DNA of 64,000 nt from Stentor roeselii (lineage: Eukaryota; Ciliophora; Heterotrichea; Heterotrichida; Stentoridae), in the NCBI GenBank assembly GCA_006503475.1, contig RSEH01000113.1:62001-126000 (forward strand). The letters are read 5' to 3'. A program made the translations under genes and the position numbers. Every line of letters starts with the position of its first letter. Within the stretch, counting starts at the first letter, position 1. Below the pieces are notes generated by a model. The model was given only the letters and a program-made list of their open reading frames with translations. It ran no database searches and was not told the origin of the DNA. Of the stretch, positions 20,001 through 28,475 are shown piece after piece.

Positions 20001-20300
20001 GATTTTACAGAAATATGGAATTTAAATGATAAGAGTCTCTCCTTAACAATTAATGATACTTTATTGTCGATAACCTTTAGTCCAGACAGTGCGTTTTGTG
20101 TCGCAGGCTCAAATAAAGATATAAAAATATTTAGTATTCAAACTAAAAGAGTTATAATGAAACTGCTATACCAAATAACCCCATTGAAATTATCATTTAC
20201 TCATAAAGGTCAATTTTTATGGTTATTAAGCTATGATGCAACATTTAAAATTTCATTTTCGAACAAATATAGGTTGATTGAAAATTCCTATAGATATTAA
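17076..20300 (+). CDS. Large WD40-repeat protein
   Basis: 1074 residues without an intron. Blades recur through the whole length: SIKVWDIDAKTK, GLIVWNLQERK, NITIWNLYTKTEE, KILLWDLVEK, GVISVWNISEKRA, GVLSVWNVKSKEE, CFEIWNMQN, VIYIWNVADWS, FTEIWNLND and others, each preceded by FSPD-type strands. At least 14 blades imply two propellers. No other domain is visible. Ciliates and bacteria use such proteins as scaffolds or sensor halves of STAND ATPases, but no NTPase domain is present here. Codons are markedly more A/T rich than in flanking genes. Start ATG follows TATAA. Confidence 0.85.
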   Translation: MDFSLVYEENLLENDKVQDLSRTNDEMSNLEWIPNYYLLYEGNSGKLFENNSSWPKKGDKGGFIIQRLAFSPCQKYLATFCNWSIKVWDIDAKTKAFSIKSNEIELKFRFLFKDHQYKYSSVFSYSKDGIFLIAFDNSCGLIVWNLQERKVDYSIAVDKKSILSLSLDLKRLAIGFENNITIWNLYTKTEELILLERPFIQLQLSSDSKYLILLNDKNNLIYWNIKKNIEEFILNIRSPPQKSSFPKPKFSNDGNFFYILYLEEEISQTSRWLQGEVFQINTKILLWDLVEKVEVFCSGIFSDINNIIILFSPDRKFIITQNSYDYSHIYNLKTSKNELIIDTSFNHKQIKFLMFSPDSSRILINIGGNISLRNLENLKKKSIIDLNGASAEYMVFSSDNRHIATIGPQEEIKILNLFNSKTYLNLSKNCQSSSFLINPRYLNYLSQNNKQKYKHLNTFDCFQLKNRAKQNNKKKSDKNWFDKTEKFYRTDNNKHFHYIDEIHIQQNRLFEVKSKIENSDCVGSSDLVEVHELSQTGKFSLIRFQRLTAKIWNIYKNCQEFPPKENSDVLRCLALSSNLQIAVVQCVDGVISVWNISEKRAEFTLDQTFPIIYTSLSVNGEFVSIQYENGVLSVWNVKSKEEEIKFCDKKIQSFEFSPDGKLFSVAFRDGIKIFNLIQRVEENFIVYDESFQIFRHKSLLFSTFGRFLAIRFKNQAIKVLNLNDMTEIMIKDIGQYQHSVFSPDDKFLAISFKSEVPNQNLSTIALWNLQTSTQDHFWNFEMEVRKFSFTLFNKIVLSLNDVLVYLDLKDKKVLNTKIKTFGNCEDIYIFPKEKRLTAVSINGVVSFDFQKSEKEEFYFDLMENDTNYILNEKTESFSISSDGQYILMKTWKYCFEIWNMQNIRRQSIINDSFKRCSDFKFSHDEMIMVSHSRDDKVIYIWNVADWSIKFILNSQNNHISFYFSDMNFFLASIGNDFTEIWNLNDKSLSLTINDTLLSITFSPDSAFCVAGSNKDIKIFSIQTKRVIMKLLYQITPLKLSFTHKGQFLWLLSYDATFKISFSNKYRLIENSYRY

Positions 20301-20595
20301 TGATTCATATATACTAAAAGATCTTATGAATGAATAAAGTTAGAACTAGATAGTAAGGAATGATTCCCGAAGGTTGGTATAGTTATCATTCAAATCTTCC
20401 AGGTAATATTTTAAGTTTCAGTATTACTCTATGCTATTTTTTTTATATCAAAACTGCCTGCAATAAACTAAAGTGATAAATATATAACTTGTTGTTTGAA
20501 CAAGAATTTGAATCAATTTATTAAAAATAGACCTTAATGATGATATATATCTTTATCTAGTAGAATGGTTTCTTGAGTCAAACAAATTATGCTAT

Positions 20596-21915
20596 ATGCT
20601 AGACGAAAATTTGGCAAATCTTGTTAGACAAAAGGAAAATATTAAAGAAATTTTTGATGATTCAGTTATAGCTTTAAAATTGTTTGAATACGATAATCAT
20701 TATTACAAAAGCAAGTGCAAGTCTACTAAAAAATTCATTGAAATAGCATCAAAATTATTTATTGATTACTCTATTACAAAGCATAGTCATCTTGCTCTCT
20801 TACTATCAACATATATATTACAATTTGCAAAAATAGGCATAAATTTGAATTATCTCAATTTCCATGCTTGTAAAATTTTAATAAATTATTTAAATAACGT
20901 GAAAGTCTTAGAAGAATATGTAGGTGACAACTACAATTTTCATATTTTGAATTATTTGATCGGATCTATCAATGAAATTGAAGTAATTAACATACTAAAA
21001 GAGCACAAATATCAGTTAACTTTAATTTCTTATTCAAAATCTAAAGAACTTCAGAAATCAGTTAATCCAAACCCTCAGAAAAAAATCAAAGAAGAAAATT
21101 TACTGTATAAAAATTTCTATAATACAATAAATGAAAACTTCTACGATATCCAATACTTCAAGTCCAATTACTACACAAGAAAAGTAATAATAAAAAAGTA
21201 TTTACTTCTCTCTGATATTTCTCAAGAAACCAAAGAATCATTAATGAAAATTTTCCAAAAAGAAGCGAAATGTAATGAAATACTTAAAAACACAATCTGC
21301 AACTATCAAGGTTTTATTCAATCTAAAAACAGCTTTTCTTTAGTCATTGAAGATAATGGGATAACTCTTCATGAATTTCTAATAAAAAATCGTACCAGCA
21401 GAGTTATAAGGAACCATTTACATGGAAATTGGGACAAAATGAAGACAATTTATTATTTAATCCAATATTTTGCCTTTGCAGCTGAAAAAAATATTCTACA
21501 TAGATGGATTTGTCCTTCATCATTAATTATGAACGAAAATCATATCATAAAAGTTACTGATTTTATTTTTGCATCGATTAAAACTGGTGATTTTTGGGAT
21601 ACTACTGAAAAGACACTGCTTCCAAAATTTCCTGAATTTTACAGATCACCTGAAGAAGAAAATTTTCAAGGGGAAAAATTAGATTTAGAGAAATGTGATG
21701 TTTATTCTTTGGGTCTTGTTATACTTGAAATTATTTGTTTAGAAGAAATTTCTAAGATAAAACAAAGCCTTGACTTTTATTTGAATCAAGTTAAAGAATA
21801 TAATCAAGGCAGCATCTATGAATTATTAAAGAATATGCTGTGTGAAAGACCTCAAGATCGCTTAAGTCTAAGAGAAATATCATATTTAAATTTCTATAAA
21901 TCATATGAAGACTAA
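20596..21915 (+). CDS. Protein kinase-like protein, probable pseudokinase
   Basis: 439 residues. The C-terminal half (about 170-435) follows a protein kinase C-lobe: ILHRWICPSSLIMN at the catalytic loop, VTDFIFA at the DFG position, FPEFYRSPEE at the APE position, DVYSLGLVILEIICL and RPQDRLSLREISYLNF. The catalytic HRD Asp is Trp (H302-R303-W304) and DFG is DFI (322-324), so phosphotransfer is unlikely. An N-lobe VAIK Lys is not clear; EDNGITLHEFL marks the hinge. The N-terminal 160 residues are helical and unrecognised. Same AT-rich codon style as the WD40 gene upstream. A short missing 5' exon cannot be excluded. Confidence 0.75.
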   Translation: MLDENLANLVRQKENIKEIFDDSVIALKLFEYDNHYYKSKCKSTKKFIEIASKLFIDYSITKHSHLALLLSTYILQFAKIGINLNYLNFHACKILINYLNNVKVLEEYVGDNYNFHILNYLIGSINEIEVINILKEHKYQLTLISYSKSKELQKSVNPNPQKKIKEENLLYKNFYNTINENFYDIQYFKSNYYTRKVIIKKYLLLSDISQETKESLMKIFQKEAKCNEILKNTICNYQGFIQSKNSFSLVIEDNGITLHEFLIKNRTSRVIRNHLHGNWDKMKTIYYLIQYFAFAAEKNILHRWICPSSLIMNENHIIKVTDFIFASIKTGDFWDTTEKTLLPKFPEFYRSPEEENFQGEKLDLEKCDVYSLGLVILEIICLEEISKIKQSLDFYLNQVKEYNQGSIYELLKNMLCERPQDRLSLREISYLNFYKSYED

Positions 21916-22433
21916 AGATATGATAATAGTTAGAAGATTTAGATATTGTTTTTTAAGTTAGCTCATCACTCTACACATTGTATATTAAATCATCTCTGAA
22001 ATTTTATTCTTTATTAAGGATTCAAGTATAAGGTGTGAATTTCGAAACTTAGAGATTAATAATAGAGTTTATTATTTAATTATTTCAAGTCTAATATTCA
22101 TTATTCTTGCTACAATTATAATTCTCTCTTGAATTTATCAATAGATTCGTAGTTTTTGTTATTCCATAACATAACTTAAATTTTTATTATTTAAACAAAG
22201 GATTAATATTATTGTATCAGACAGGCCATATATCAATTCATTCAGATAACCTCCTCTGACTTACCAATAAACCATCCACTTAAAACCTAAAACAAATCCA
22301 AATAAAAAATCCCAAAATCCATATAAAACCCATCCTAAAAAAAACATACTTCATCAATATTTAAAACTTTTCCAAAAGCCCAACCAGCTAATTTCAACAA
22401 AAATCATTAATCAAACTTCAAAATCCTACTAAC
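21916..22433. other. AT-rich intergenic region
   Basis: 518 bases between the pseudokinase gene (+) and the end of the SDR gene (-), which converge. No frame, repeat, hairpin or RNA-like segment was recognised. From about 22210 the + strand turns A/C rich towards the SDR gene's 3' end. Confidence 0.6.
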
Positions 22434-23330
22434 TTAATCTAACTTAACGAGACTTTCACCATCTCTAAGAATGTTATACCTAGGAACGAATCCAAGTTCG
22501 ACTCTGCCTCTTTTCGGCTCAACAGCCTGATACAAGCTAAGTCCAAACAAAGTAAAACTATAACTTCCAATAAGCGGCCAAATATTCTCAACCCTTTCCA
22601 CCTCCTGCACTCCAGTAAGTCTTTTCGCCAATTCAACCAAATCATTCAAATCCGTTCCCGAGTCTTCCCCAGCAGCAAAAATTCCATTAGCATAGTTTTC
22701 AACCAAAAGTCTATAAAAATTTCCAAGATCAAGTTTATGAATGAGTAAAAGTCTTCCATTTCCTTGAGGAACAACGATTTTTCCATTTTTCTTACAAGCA
22801 GAGAACCATGCATCGACATGACTTCCTCCATAAACAAAGACAGGGCGAATGACACTGACATTAAGATTGCCTCCAGCAGCGGCGAGGGCTTGTTCTTCAT
22901 GTGCAAGTCGGAACTTCAGGAAACTTACAGCGTTTTCCGAACCAGCTTCGTCGTCCGGAGTCACTTTTTCCATTGGTCCGTAGAGAAGACACCCTGTTGT
23001 GAACACAAGGCTGACCTTTTCGTTGGCTGCTGTCGCTTTGGCGGAATCAAGAAGACCTCTCAACACGTTTGATTCCTTTTCAGCATCTTCGGCACTTCCA
23101 ACGAAGCCCGTATGGATAATGCTGGAAAAACCTTGGGAAAGATGAAGGAATTTCGTGTAGTCGTCTTGTGAGTCGTTTATCTCGACGTAGTGGATCAATG
23201 GGTTTGCACCTGCGTCTGAGATCTTTGAAAGAGAACGGACTGGACAGGTCACTTCGTGACCGTGGTCTACGAGCACCTGGAGCACTCCACTTCCGATTGA
23301 ACCAGTTGCGCCAGTAAGGAATATTCTCAT
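22434..23330 (-). CDS. NAD(P)-dependent epimerase/dehydratase (extended SDR)
   Basis: 298 residues, typical for extended short-chain dehydrogenases. The Rossmann glycine motif GATGSIGSG is at residues 7-15, followed by VTCPVRSLSK as the cofactor-specificity strand and SSIIHTGFVG. A VFTTGCLLYG strand carries the position of the catalytic Ser/Thr. The usual YxxxK is not seen: the matching helix reads SFLKFRLAHEEQAL, with FxxxR at best. VIRPVFVYGG is the conserved substrate-loop strand. Reduced or altered catalysis is possible. Substrate unknown; the family acts on nucleotide sugars, flavonoids and steroids. Cytosolic, no signal peptide. Confidence 0.85.
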   Translation of the reverse strand: MRIFLTGATGSIGSGVLQVLVDHGHEVTCPVRSLSKISDAGANPLIHYVEINDSQDDYTKFLHLSQGFSSIIHTGFVGSAEDAEKESNVLRGLLDSAKATAANEKVSLVFTTGCLLYGPMEKVTPDDEAGSENAVSFLKFRLAHEEQALAAAGGNLNVSVIRPVFVYGGSHVDAWFSACKKNGKIVVPQGNGRLLLIHKLDLGNFYRLLVENYANGIFAAGEDSGTDLNDLVELAKRLTGVQEVERVENIWPLIGSYSFTLFGLSLYQAVEPKRGRVELGFVPRYNILRDGESLVKLD

Positions 23331-23679
23331 TTTATTACGAACTATTATTTCAACAAATATGGAAGATTCAGCAGGAAGGGATTTTTAAAGGGTTTTTGGG
23401 TTTTTCTTCAGGTCGAGGTTTTTTATGGATTTTTGAGGAATTTCAGATTTTGAGTTTTTGGGGATTTTTTCAAGTTGTTTAGTTCTTGGGTTGAAGGAGA
23501 TAATTATAATGGTTTAATTTTAATAAGATTTTGGTTGATTGGAAAGTTTATCTACTCAGTTTTTGATTTGATTATAATCTCAGATTATCTCAATCTTTTA
23601 CAATCATAATCAAATTATCCCAAATAAATCTTAAAATGCTTTTCAAAGTCACAAAAAATTAATTTATTACTTTCTTATA
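23331..23679. promoter_or_regulatory. Divergent promoter region, composition switches across it
   Basis: 349 bases between the divergent SDR gene (-) and the secreted-protein gene (+). The left part (23340-23510) is G/T rich on the + strand, which is C/A rich on the SDR coding strand. The right part is A/T rich with C/A stretches. A TTATAATG element covers the start at 23680. No other motif could be supported. Confidence 0.45.
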
Positions 23680-24186
23680 ATGTATTTTTGTTTTTTATTC
23701 CAACTAACAGCAAGAGCAGCAGATTGTCCAGTAAGTGAAAGTCAAACGTTTAAACTTCACGTGAAAAGTGATACTCTTGTTTGGGTTGTAGGGCCAAATT
23801 ATCCTAATGGGGCTTATGCTTCATTAATGGACGGAAATTACAAACCAAATACTTATACCGGAGGTTTCAATATCTGGGAAACCTCGACTATTGATTCATC
23901 TACATATGGAAAAAATCTAACTTTTATTAAAACATTTTATGTACCTGGAGATTTGAACTCTGCAACTATTTATTTCAATGTTGATGATAAGGGATACTTT
24001 TACATCAATGACAAATATACATATTGTTATTCAGACTATTGGTTTGATAGTTATGCTATGGCTTGTGATGTCCTGAGTTATATATCAGTAGGATCAAATA
24101 CTTTGAAAGCTTATGTAATGAATGATAATGGTCAAGCATTATTTAGCTATAGACTTGAGTTAGAATTAGTAATTAAAGGATTATAA
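23680..24186 (+). CDS. Small secreted beta-rich protein
   Basis: 168 residues. The N-terminal hydrophobic stretch MYFCFLFQLTARAADC fits a signal peptide. The mature part is rich in aromatic, Asn, Asp and Thr residues, with alternating strands (TFIKTFYVPGDLNSATIYFN, DDKGYFYIND), the pattern of galactose-binding-like jelly-roll lectin domains, in which a DDxxxxYIND loop is common. There are four or five Cys. Probably an extracellular or secretory-granule protein. Family assignment by eye is weak. Sits in the AT-rich part of the window next to a 212-nt featureless gap. Confidence 0.6.
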   Translation: MYFCFLFQLTARAADCPVSESQTFKLHVKSDTLVWVVGPNYPNGAYASLMDGNYKPNTYTGGFNIWETSTIDSSTYGKNLTFIKTFYVPGDLNSATIYFNVDDKGYFYINDKYTYCYSDYWFDSYAMACDVLSYISVGSNTLKAYVMNDNGQALFSYRLELELVIKGL

Positions 24187-24398
24187 TAATTCATAGATCA
24201 TTAGAGTAATTATTGCTCTTTTTATCATGTTTTTTAGGTATGAGATTAAATCTCAATTAATATGAAATAATCTCAATCAAATTCATCAGACAGATCAATA
24301 TCTCTATTGATTCAGTTGATAAAATTAATAATTCACCATTCTCATCATAAATATACCTCAATCCTGAAATAAAAACCTCAATTCCATAATCCTAAATT

Positions 24399-25619
24399 TC
24401 AAGCCAAACTAATCTCCTTAGCTAATTTTTCTCCCATAAACTTTAAAGAAAACTCGCGACAAGCATATTCCTTAGCAAACCTGCTAATCTCATTCCTCTC
24501 CATTTCATTATCTTTAATCCTGTTCATAACCCTAGTCCAATTACCCGGATCCTTATCCAACAAAAACCCACTTTTCAAATGTCTGACACTTTCAGTAGGT
24601 CCTCCAGAGTTACTTGCAACAACAGGTGTTCCTCTAGCCATAGCTTCAACAGGAACGATTCCAAAGTGTTCTGTTTATCCGATACCATTTTCAGGCGTAT
24701 ACAAAACAGCGAGTGCATTTTGAAGAGCTTCTTCCTTTTGCCTATCATTTAAATTTTTCACAAAATAAACCTGGTACCCTGGAAGTGGTTTTTCCCAGTC
24801 GTTGACTTCAGTGAAAGAAAGTCCGAATTTCGTGCAAAGTTGAAAAAGTTCAATTAAATGTTCTCTGTTTTCAGCAAGATCCGGGTCGTAACCGCCTCCA
24901 ATCAACAGTTTCACTGATTTTTCTTGCATTTGTGAATAAGCCTCCACTGCCAGGCCGATGTTTTTTTTGCGTTCGTATCGGTTTAAAGAGAAAAAAAAAC
25001 TGGAATTTGATAGAAAAGCTGGAGATTTTGAAACTTCTGGGAAATTTAGGTTTATGCATGGGTAAAGTACTTTTAATTCACGGGTTGAAAGTGATTTGAA
25101 TGTGGATTGAGTTATTTTCTTGGTGAAATTACTGTTCACGTAGATAAGATCTGCCTTTAAAATGCCGAGTTCTTCGATTTTGTCGAGGAAAAAACGGTAG
25201 ATGCGCTTTAAGGCACTTTCACGTTCTGTGCATAGAAGTTGGTCTGGGTAGTGACAATAAAAAATCACTTTACTCGATGAAAACCAGAAGATTGGCAAGA
25301 CTGCAGAGACCTGATCAACAATAACATAATCAAAATGTCCTGCAAAGAAAACAACATAAAGACTCGCCAACAACATCCTAACCAGACTACAAAAGGCAGT
25401 GCCCTTGCCCATGACCTTTGCTGGAAAGACACTTCCTCTAACCTCAACAGGAATAGTCCCATCTCTTGTTTCCTTAAAGCATCTGGTCCTATCATGTCGA
25501 GGTGTAAAAATAGTGACTTTATGACCAGTCATCTGCAGTCCAAGTGCTAAATTAACAACAAGCTGCTCTGCTCCTCCGATGCCAAGGTCAGGATGTATGA
25601 TGGCGACATGTTTTTCCAT
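24399..25619 (-). CDS. ALG2: ALG2-type alpha-1,3/1,6-mannosyltransferase
   Basis: Two exons with a 15-nt intron at 24671-24685; spliced length is 401 residues. GT-B glycosyltransferase of family GT4. The N-terminal HPDLGIGGAEQLVVNLA is the ALG2 signature, followed by VDQVSAVLPIFWF and IFYCHYPDQLL. The C-terminal donor site is restored by splicing to TPENEHFGIVPVEAMARGTP and ASNSGGPTESV, with the E-x7-E motif. It adds the second and third mannoses to the dolichol-linked N-glycan precursor on the cytosolic ER face. The stop is TGA, evidence that TGA is not a sense codon here. Its ATG lies 2 nt after the stop of the upstream C2 gene. Confidence 0.93.
24671..24685 (-). other. 15-nt intron (ALG2)
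   Basis: The minus strand reads GTATCGGATAAACAG, phase 1. It splits the conserved PENEHFGI motif between PEN and EHFGI; retention gives TAA in frame. Confidence 0.95.
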
Positions 25620-25621
25620 TA

Positions 25622-26929
25622 TTAAACAATTTTCGTATTTAAAAAAGTGAATTCAACCATCTCAGGCTCTACAGTTTTTCCATAGTCCCTGGCAGTACTC
25701 TGCAAGGCACCTAGTCGAATATTTTGTGTTTTTGAAGGATTTTCAACAGTTGATTCATGGAAAGTTCTTCTTTTTGATGTGAATTTGTGCATCTGGATTG
25801 AAGTTCCATAAGCGATGCAGACTTTCATGTAACATACTTCGCAGCCTTTCCCTGGAGAGACGATTGGGACGTAGTCATCACAAATGACTGTCGGGTATAA
25901 GCTGAGTGGGTAAATTGGTGATAATCCTGTTAATGAAACTTTTCCAAGTCCTAGTAAATCTTCTTTTGTTTGAGTTTTAACCCATACTTCGAAAATCAGG
26001 GATTTTTGGCTTAGTCTCGCTACGAGTTGAGGACTGGGCAAGAGGATCTCGTGGTCTATTGACTGGCCTGAATAGTTCCATAGTACTTTGCTTTTAAGAA
26101 CTTGCTTGTCTATTGGGGACTTGTATTGGATGTAAAGGCTTGGGGTTCCTTCGAGGCGGTATATGTGGTCTAATGATATTAAAAGAATGTCGGGAACTCG
26201 TGGGTCGGAATCTGAGGTTAGCGGACGGTCTTGTGAAAATTTTAACTTTAGGGTTCCTTTTAGAGATTCTTCGTGGTAGAGAGGGATAGTGTATATGGTC
26301 TTTTTTGAGTCGTTTGAAATTATCTCCTCCCAAGGCAAGATACCATCACCAATCAACTCTTCATCATTCAAAGCCCTCCTCAAGTAAAACTCAATCTGAA
26401 AATCCCGAAGTTCAACATTTTTACACTGAACAACATCCAAAGAATGAACAGTTTTCGAGTCAAAACTCAGCATTTGCTCATTTTTCCCACAATTCGAAAT
26501 CGTGAAAGAATCCGGAAAAAATTCATGAACATTATTAAAAGCAGGTCGATAAAGCCAAGTTTCAAGTAAAACCCGATCAAAAAACTCTTTCTCTTCAGGA
26601 ACAAAAGCCAAAATTTTCAGTTTAAACTTATGATTGAAGCTATTCATGATTAAATTCATTTCATCAACTTGCTTCACTTGTCCTTCAGTTGTTTTTAAGC
26701 CTGTGTCTAAATCTTTCTTTTCCCTTGATTGAATCTCGCTTTCTGGACTAGGGCTCTTCGGCTTTGAAGTCTGGTATATTGCTGGGGTCGGAATTTTTTT
26801 GAGACTGCTTTTTCGGACTTTCACTGTTTTCATGCCTGGCTTGGGAAGAGGAGTGTTTTCGACTTCTTGCATTGTGAGCAACTCGAGTCTTTGAAAACTT
26901 TGAAGAACTTCAGAATCGGGTCTTTTCAT
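25622..26929 (-). CDS. C2-domain protein, possibly C2CD3-like
   Basis: 435 residues. The first 95 are basic, Ser/Pro-rich and disordered. Residues about 100-225 and 240-370 look like two C2-type beta sandwiches: FKLKILAFVPEEKEF, QIEFYLRRALNDEELIGDGI, then PSLYIQYKSPIDKQVLKSKV, SLIFEVWVKTQTKEDLLGLG and KVSLTGLSP. The WNYSGQSIDHEILLP pattern (x-N-P-x-F-like strand order) is common in centriolar C2 proteins such as C2CD3, so a basal-body role is plausible but unproven. Ca-binding Asp clusters are not obvious. The stop overlaps the promoter space of ALG2, with only 2 nt between genes. Confidence 0.6.
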   Translation of the reverse strand: MKRPDSEVLQSFQRLELLTMQEVENTPLPKPGMKTVKVRKSSLKKIPTPAIYQTSKPKSPSPESEIQSREKKDLDTGLKTTEGQVKQVDEMNLIMNSFNHKFKLKILAFVPEEKEFFDRVLLETWLYRPAFNNVHEFFPDSFTISNCGKNEQMLSFDSKTVHSLDVVQCKNVELRDFQIEFYLRRALNDEELIGDGILPWEEIISNDSKKTIYTIPLYHEESLKGTLKLKFSQDRPLTSDSDPRVPDILLISLDHIYRLEGTPSLYIQYKSPIDKQVLKSKVLWNYSGQSIDHEILLPSPQLVARLSQKSLIFEVWVKTQTKEDLLGLGKVSLTGLSPIYPLSLYPTVICDDYVPIVSPGKGCEVCYMKVCIAYGTSIQMHKFTSKRRTFHESTVENPSKTQNIRLGALQSTARDYGKTVEPEMVEFTFLNTKIV

Positions 26930-27315
26930 ATTTATAGGTTAATTTTTTAAAGGATTTTGGAATTGTGGGGTTTGGATTGTTTTTTTTGGAATTTGAGAGT
27001 TTTTGGGAAAATTGATTATTTGAGAATTTTGATAAAAGATGTTATTTGGAGATGGTGATTGGATGATGAGGAAAGGAAGAAAAAAGATGATTTCTGAAAT
27101 TATGAGATTAGAAAAGTATTAAAACTTAAAATACTATTCAACTTTATCAAAATTATCTAAAAATCTTCATCAATTCTTAATTTTTTTCGAATAAGATTCT
27201 TGATAACTTATAAAAACCATCTAAATTTTCAAATTTAATTAAAAATATAAACCACTCCAAATCCACCCATAAAACCCAAACCACAAACTATGTGATCCTC
27301 AAACCTAAATAAAAA
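26930..27315. promoter_or_regulatory. Divergent promoter region with sharp strand asymmetry
   Basis: 386 bases between divergent genes. From 26930 to about 27080 the + strand is G/T/A with almost no C. From about 27230 to 27310 it is C/A with almost no G. Each half is therefore C/A rich on the coding strand of its own gene. No motif beyond this and AT runs was found. Confidence 0.5.
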
Positions 27316-27837
27316 ATGAGTTTTATATATAAAACTCAAGACATCGATTCACAGTACCAAAAAATCCTAAACACCCAAAAAGACCTAATCAAAAACAACA
27401 AATACATGCGAGAACTAGAACAAAAATACCAAAGATACAGTCGTCGAAAAACCCGGTCCCACCTTCCCAAGAAGCCAATGACCGAATTAAAAACTCACGA
27501 CTGGCCAATCGACAATTCAATGTTCACAAACATCCTAAAGCAAAAGCTCGAAAGTGTTTTTCCATCCCGAGCGAATTCGCATCAACTTTCTTCTCCAAAG
27601 CGTAGCCAATCACGTCCAAAAACAAGAAATTCCGAACTTCCTAAAATGTTATCAAAACAAGTGATGGTCTCTTCAAACATGAACAACGGTGAAAGCATAT
27701 CAAGAAAAATTCGTTTAGCAAAGAAGAACTCAAGTGAAGTTCCCTATTCAAGACTAAGTCTTGATAACAGTTTGGACTACGTGAATGACGAGGAAGTCCG
27801 AGAACAGCATATAATAAGGATTCCTAGGTACTTTTAA
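27316..27837 (+). CDS. Hypothetical basic protein
   Basis: 173 residues. Not recognised. The N-terminus is helical and charged (about 10-45, DSQYQKILNTQKDLIKNNKY then a Tyr/Arg/Lys block). The middle is Pro/Ser/Lys-rich with THDWPIDNSMFTNILKQKLE, and the end is Arg/Ile-rich. No membrane segment. Its TAA stop (27835-27837) is immediately followed by the complement of the next gene's TAA, so the two convergent reading frames abut with no base between. Confidence 0.6.
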   Translation: MSFIYKTQDIDSQYQKILNTQKDLIKNNKYMRELEQKYQRYSRRKTRSHLPKKPMTELKTHDWPIDNSMFTNILKQKLESVFPSRANSHQLSSPKRSQSRPKTRNSELPKMLSKQVMVSSNMNNGESISRKIRLAKKNSSEVPYSRLSLDNSLDYVNDEEVREQHIIRIPRYF

Positions 27838-28473
27838 TTACTTAAACCCTTTCCTAGTGATCAACATGCCGAATAATGCGAGAAAGAACTGAAGGATAAT
27901 CAAACAGACATATAAAATAAGTCCTGCTTTCCATTCAAAGTCATTTGGAGATTTTTTCTGAATCTTTTCATTGGAGACTGAATCAATTTTAACGAAGCCT
28001 GAAATAAAGTAATACCCCAGAAATGCCACGAATTGCAAACAAAATGATAAAAGAATCAAACATGTTATTGACCTGAACTTGAAATCTCCTCGACGGTATC
28101 TTAAAAGGTGGTAGAACATTGAAAATACCTGTGGAATCACTGAAACGATACTAACGAATAATATCAATGCTCCTGCTACTTCGAACCTTGTTGGGTAGTC
28201 GCAGAACTTTGGGCATTCGTTTTGGATCTCGTCTTTAAGACCGTGACATGAGTCTTTTCGCACGTCTGCGATTGTGTCTTCGTTTTTAAAGGCTGAGTCT
28301 TTTAAGATTGTTGAAGCTTTTGTCAGCCCGAAGTCCCAGTAGCAGTAAGTGAACCAGTCTTCTAGTGATATCGTTGTGATGGTTAGAGCGGTGAGAAGTA
28401 AACTGCTAATGATGTATATTAGCAAATAGACCTTTCTGACGTGAGTTGATTTCTTAATAAAGCCGTCTTCCAT
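27838..28473 (-). CDS. Four-helix membrane protein
   Basis: From the first ATG (28473-28471) the product is 211 residues. Four hydrophobic helices: VYLLIYIISSLLLTALTI (about 15-37), VAGALILFVSIVSVIPQVF (about 100-120), CLILLSFCLQFVAFLGYYF (about 142-160) and GLILYVCLIILQFFLALFG (about 180-200). The first loop is long and carries several Cys (CYWD, SCHG, ECPKFCDY), giving a tetraspan layout of claudin/PMP22 type, but no signature of a named family is present. The start codon lies only 2 nt from the divergent ALG6-fusion ATG. Confidence 0.7.
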   Translation of the reverse strand: MEDGFIKKSTHVRKVYLLIYIISSLLLTALTITTISLEDWFTYCYWDFGLTKASTILKDSAFKNEDTIADVRKDSCHGLKDEIQNECPKFCDYPTRFEVAGALILFVSIVSVIPQVFSMFYHLLRYRRGDFKFRSITCLILLSFCLQFVAFLGYYFISGFVKIDSVSNEKIQKKSPNDFEWKAGLILYVCLIILQFFLALFGMLITRKGFK

Positions 28474-28475
28474 AT

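Noticed and set aside
24399-24401. TGA as a sense codon, as in Blepharisma
   Set aside because: ALG2 and the ARF gene end at TGA at the expected protein length, and no conserved domain has an internal TGA.
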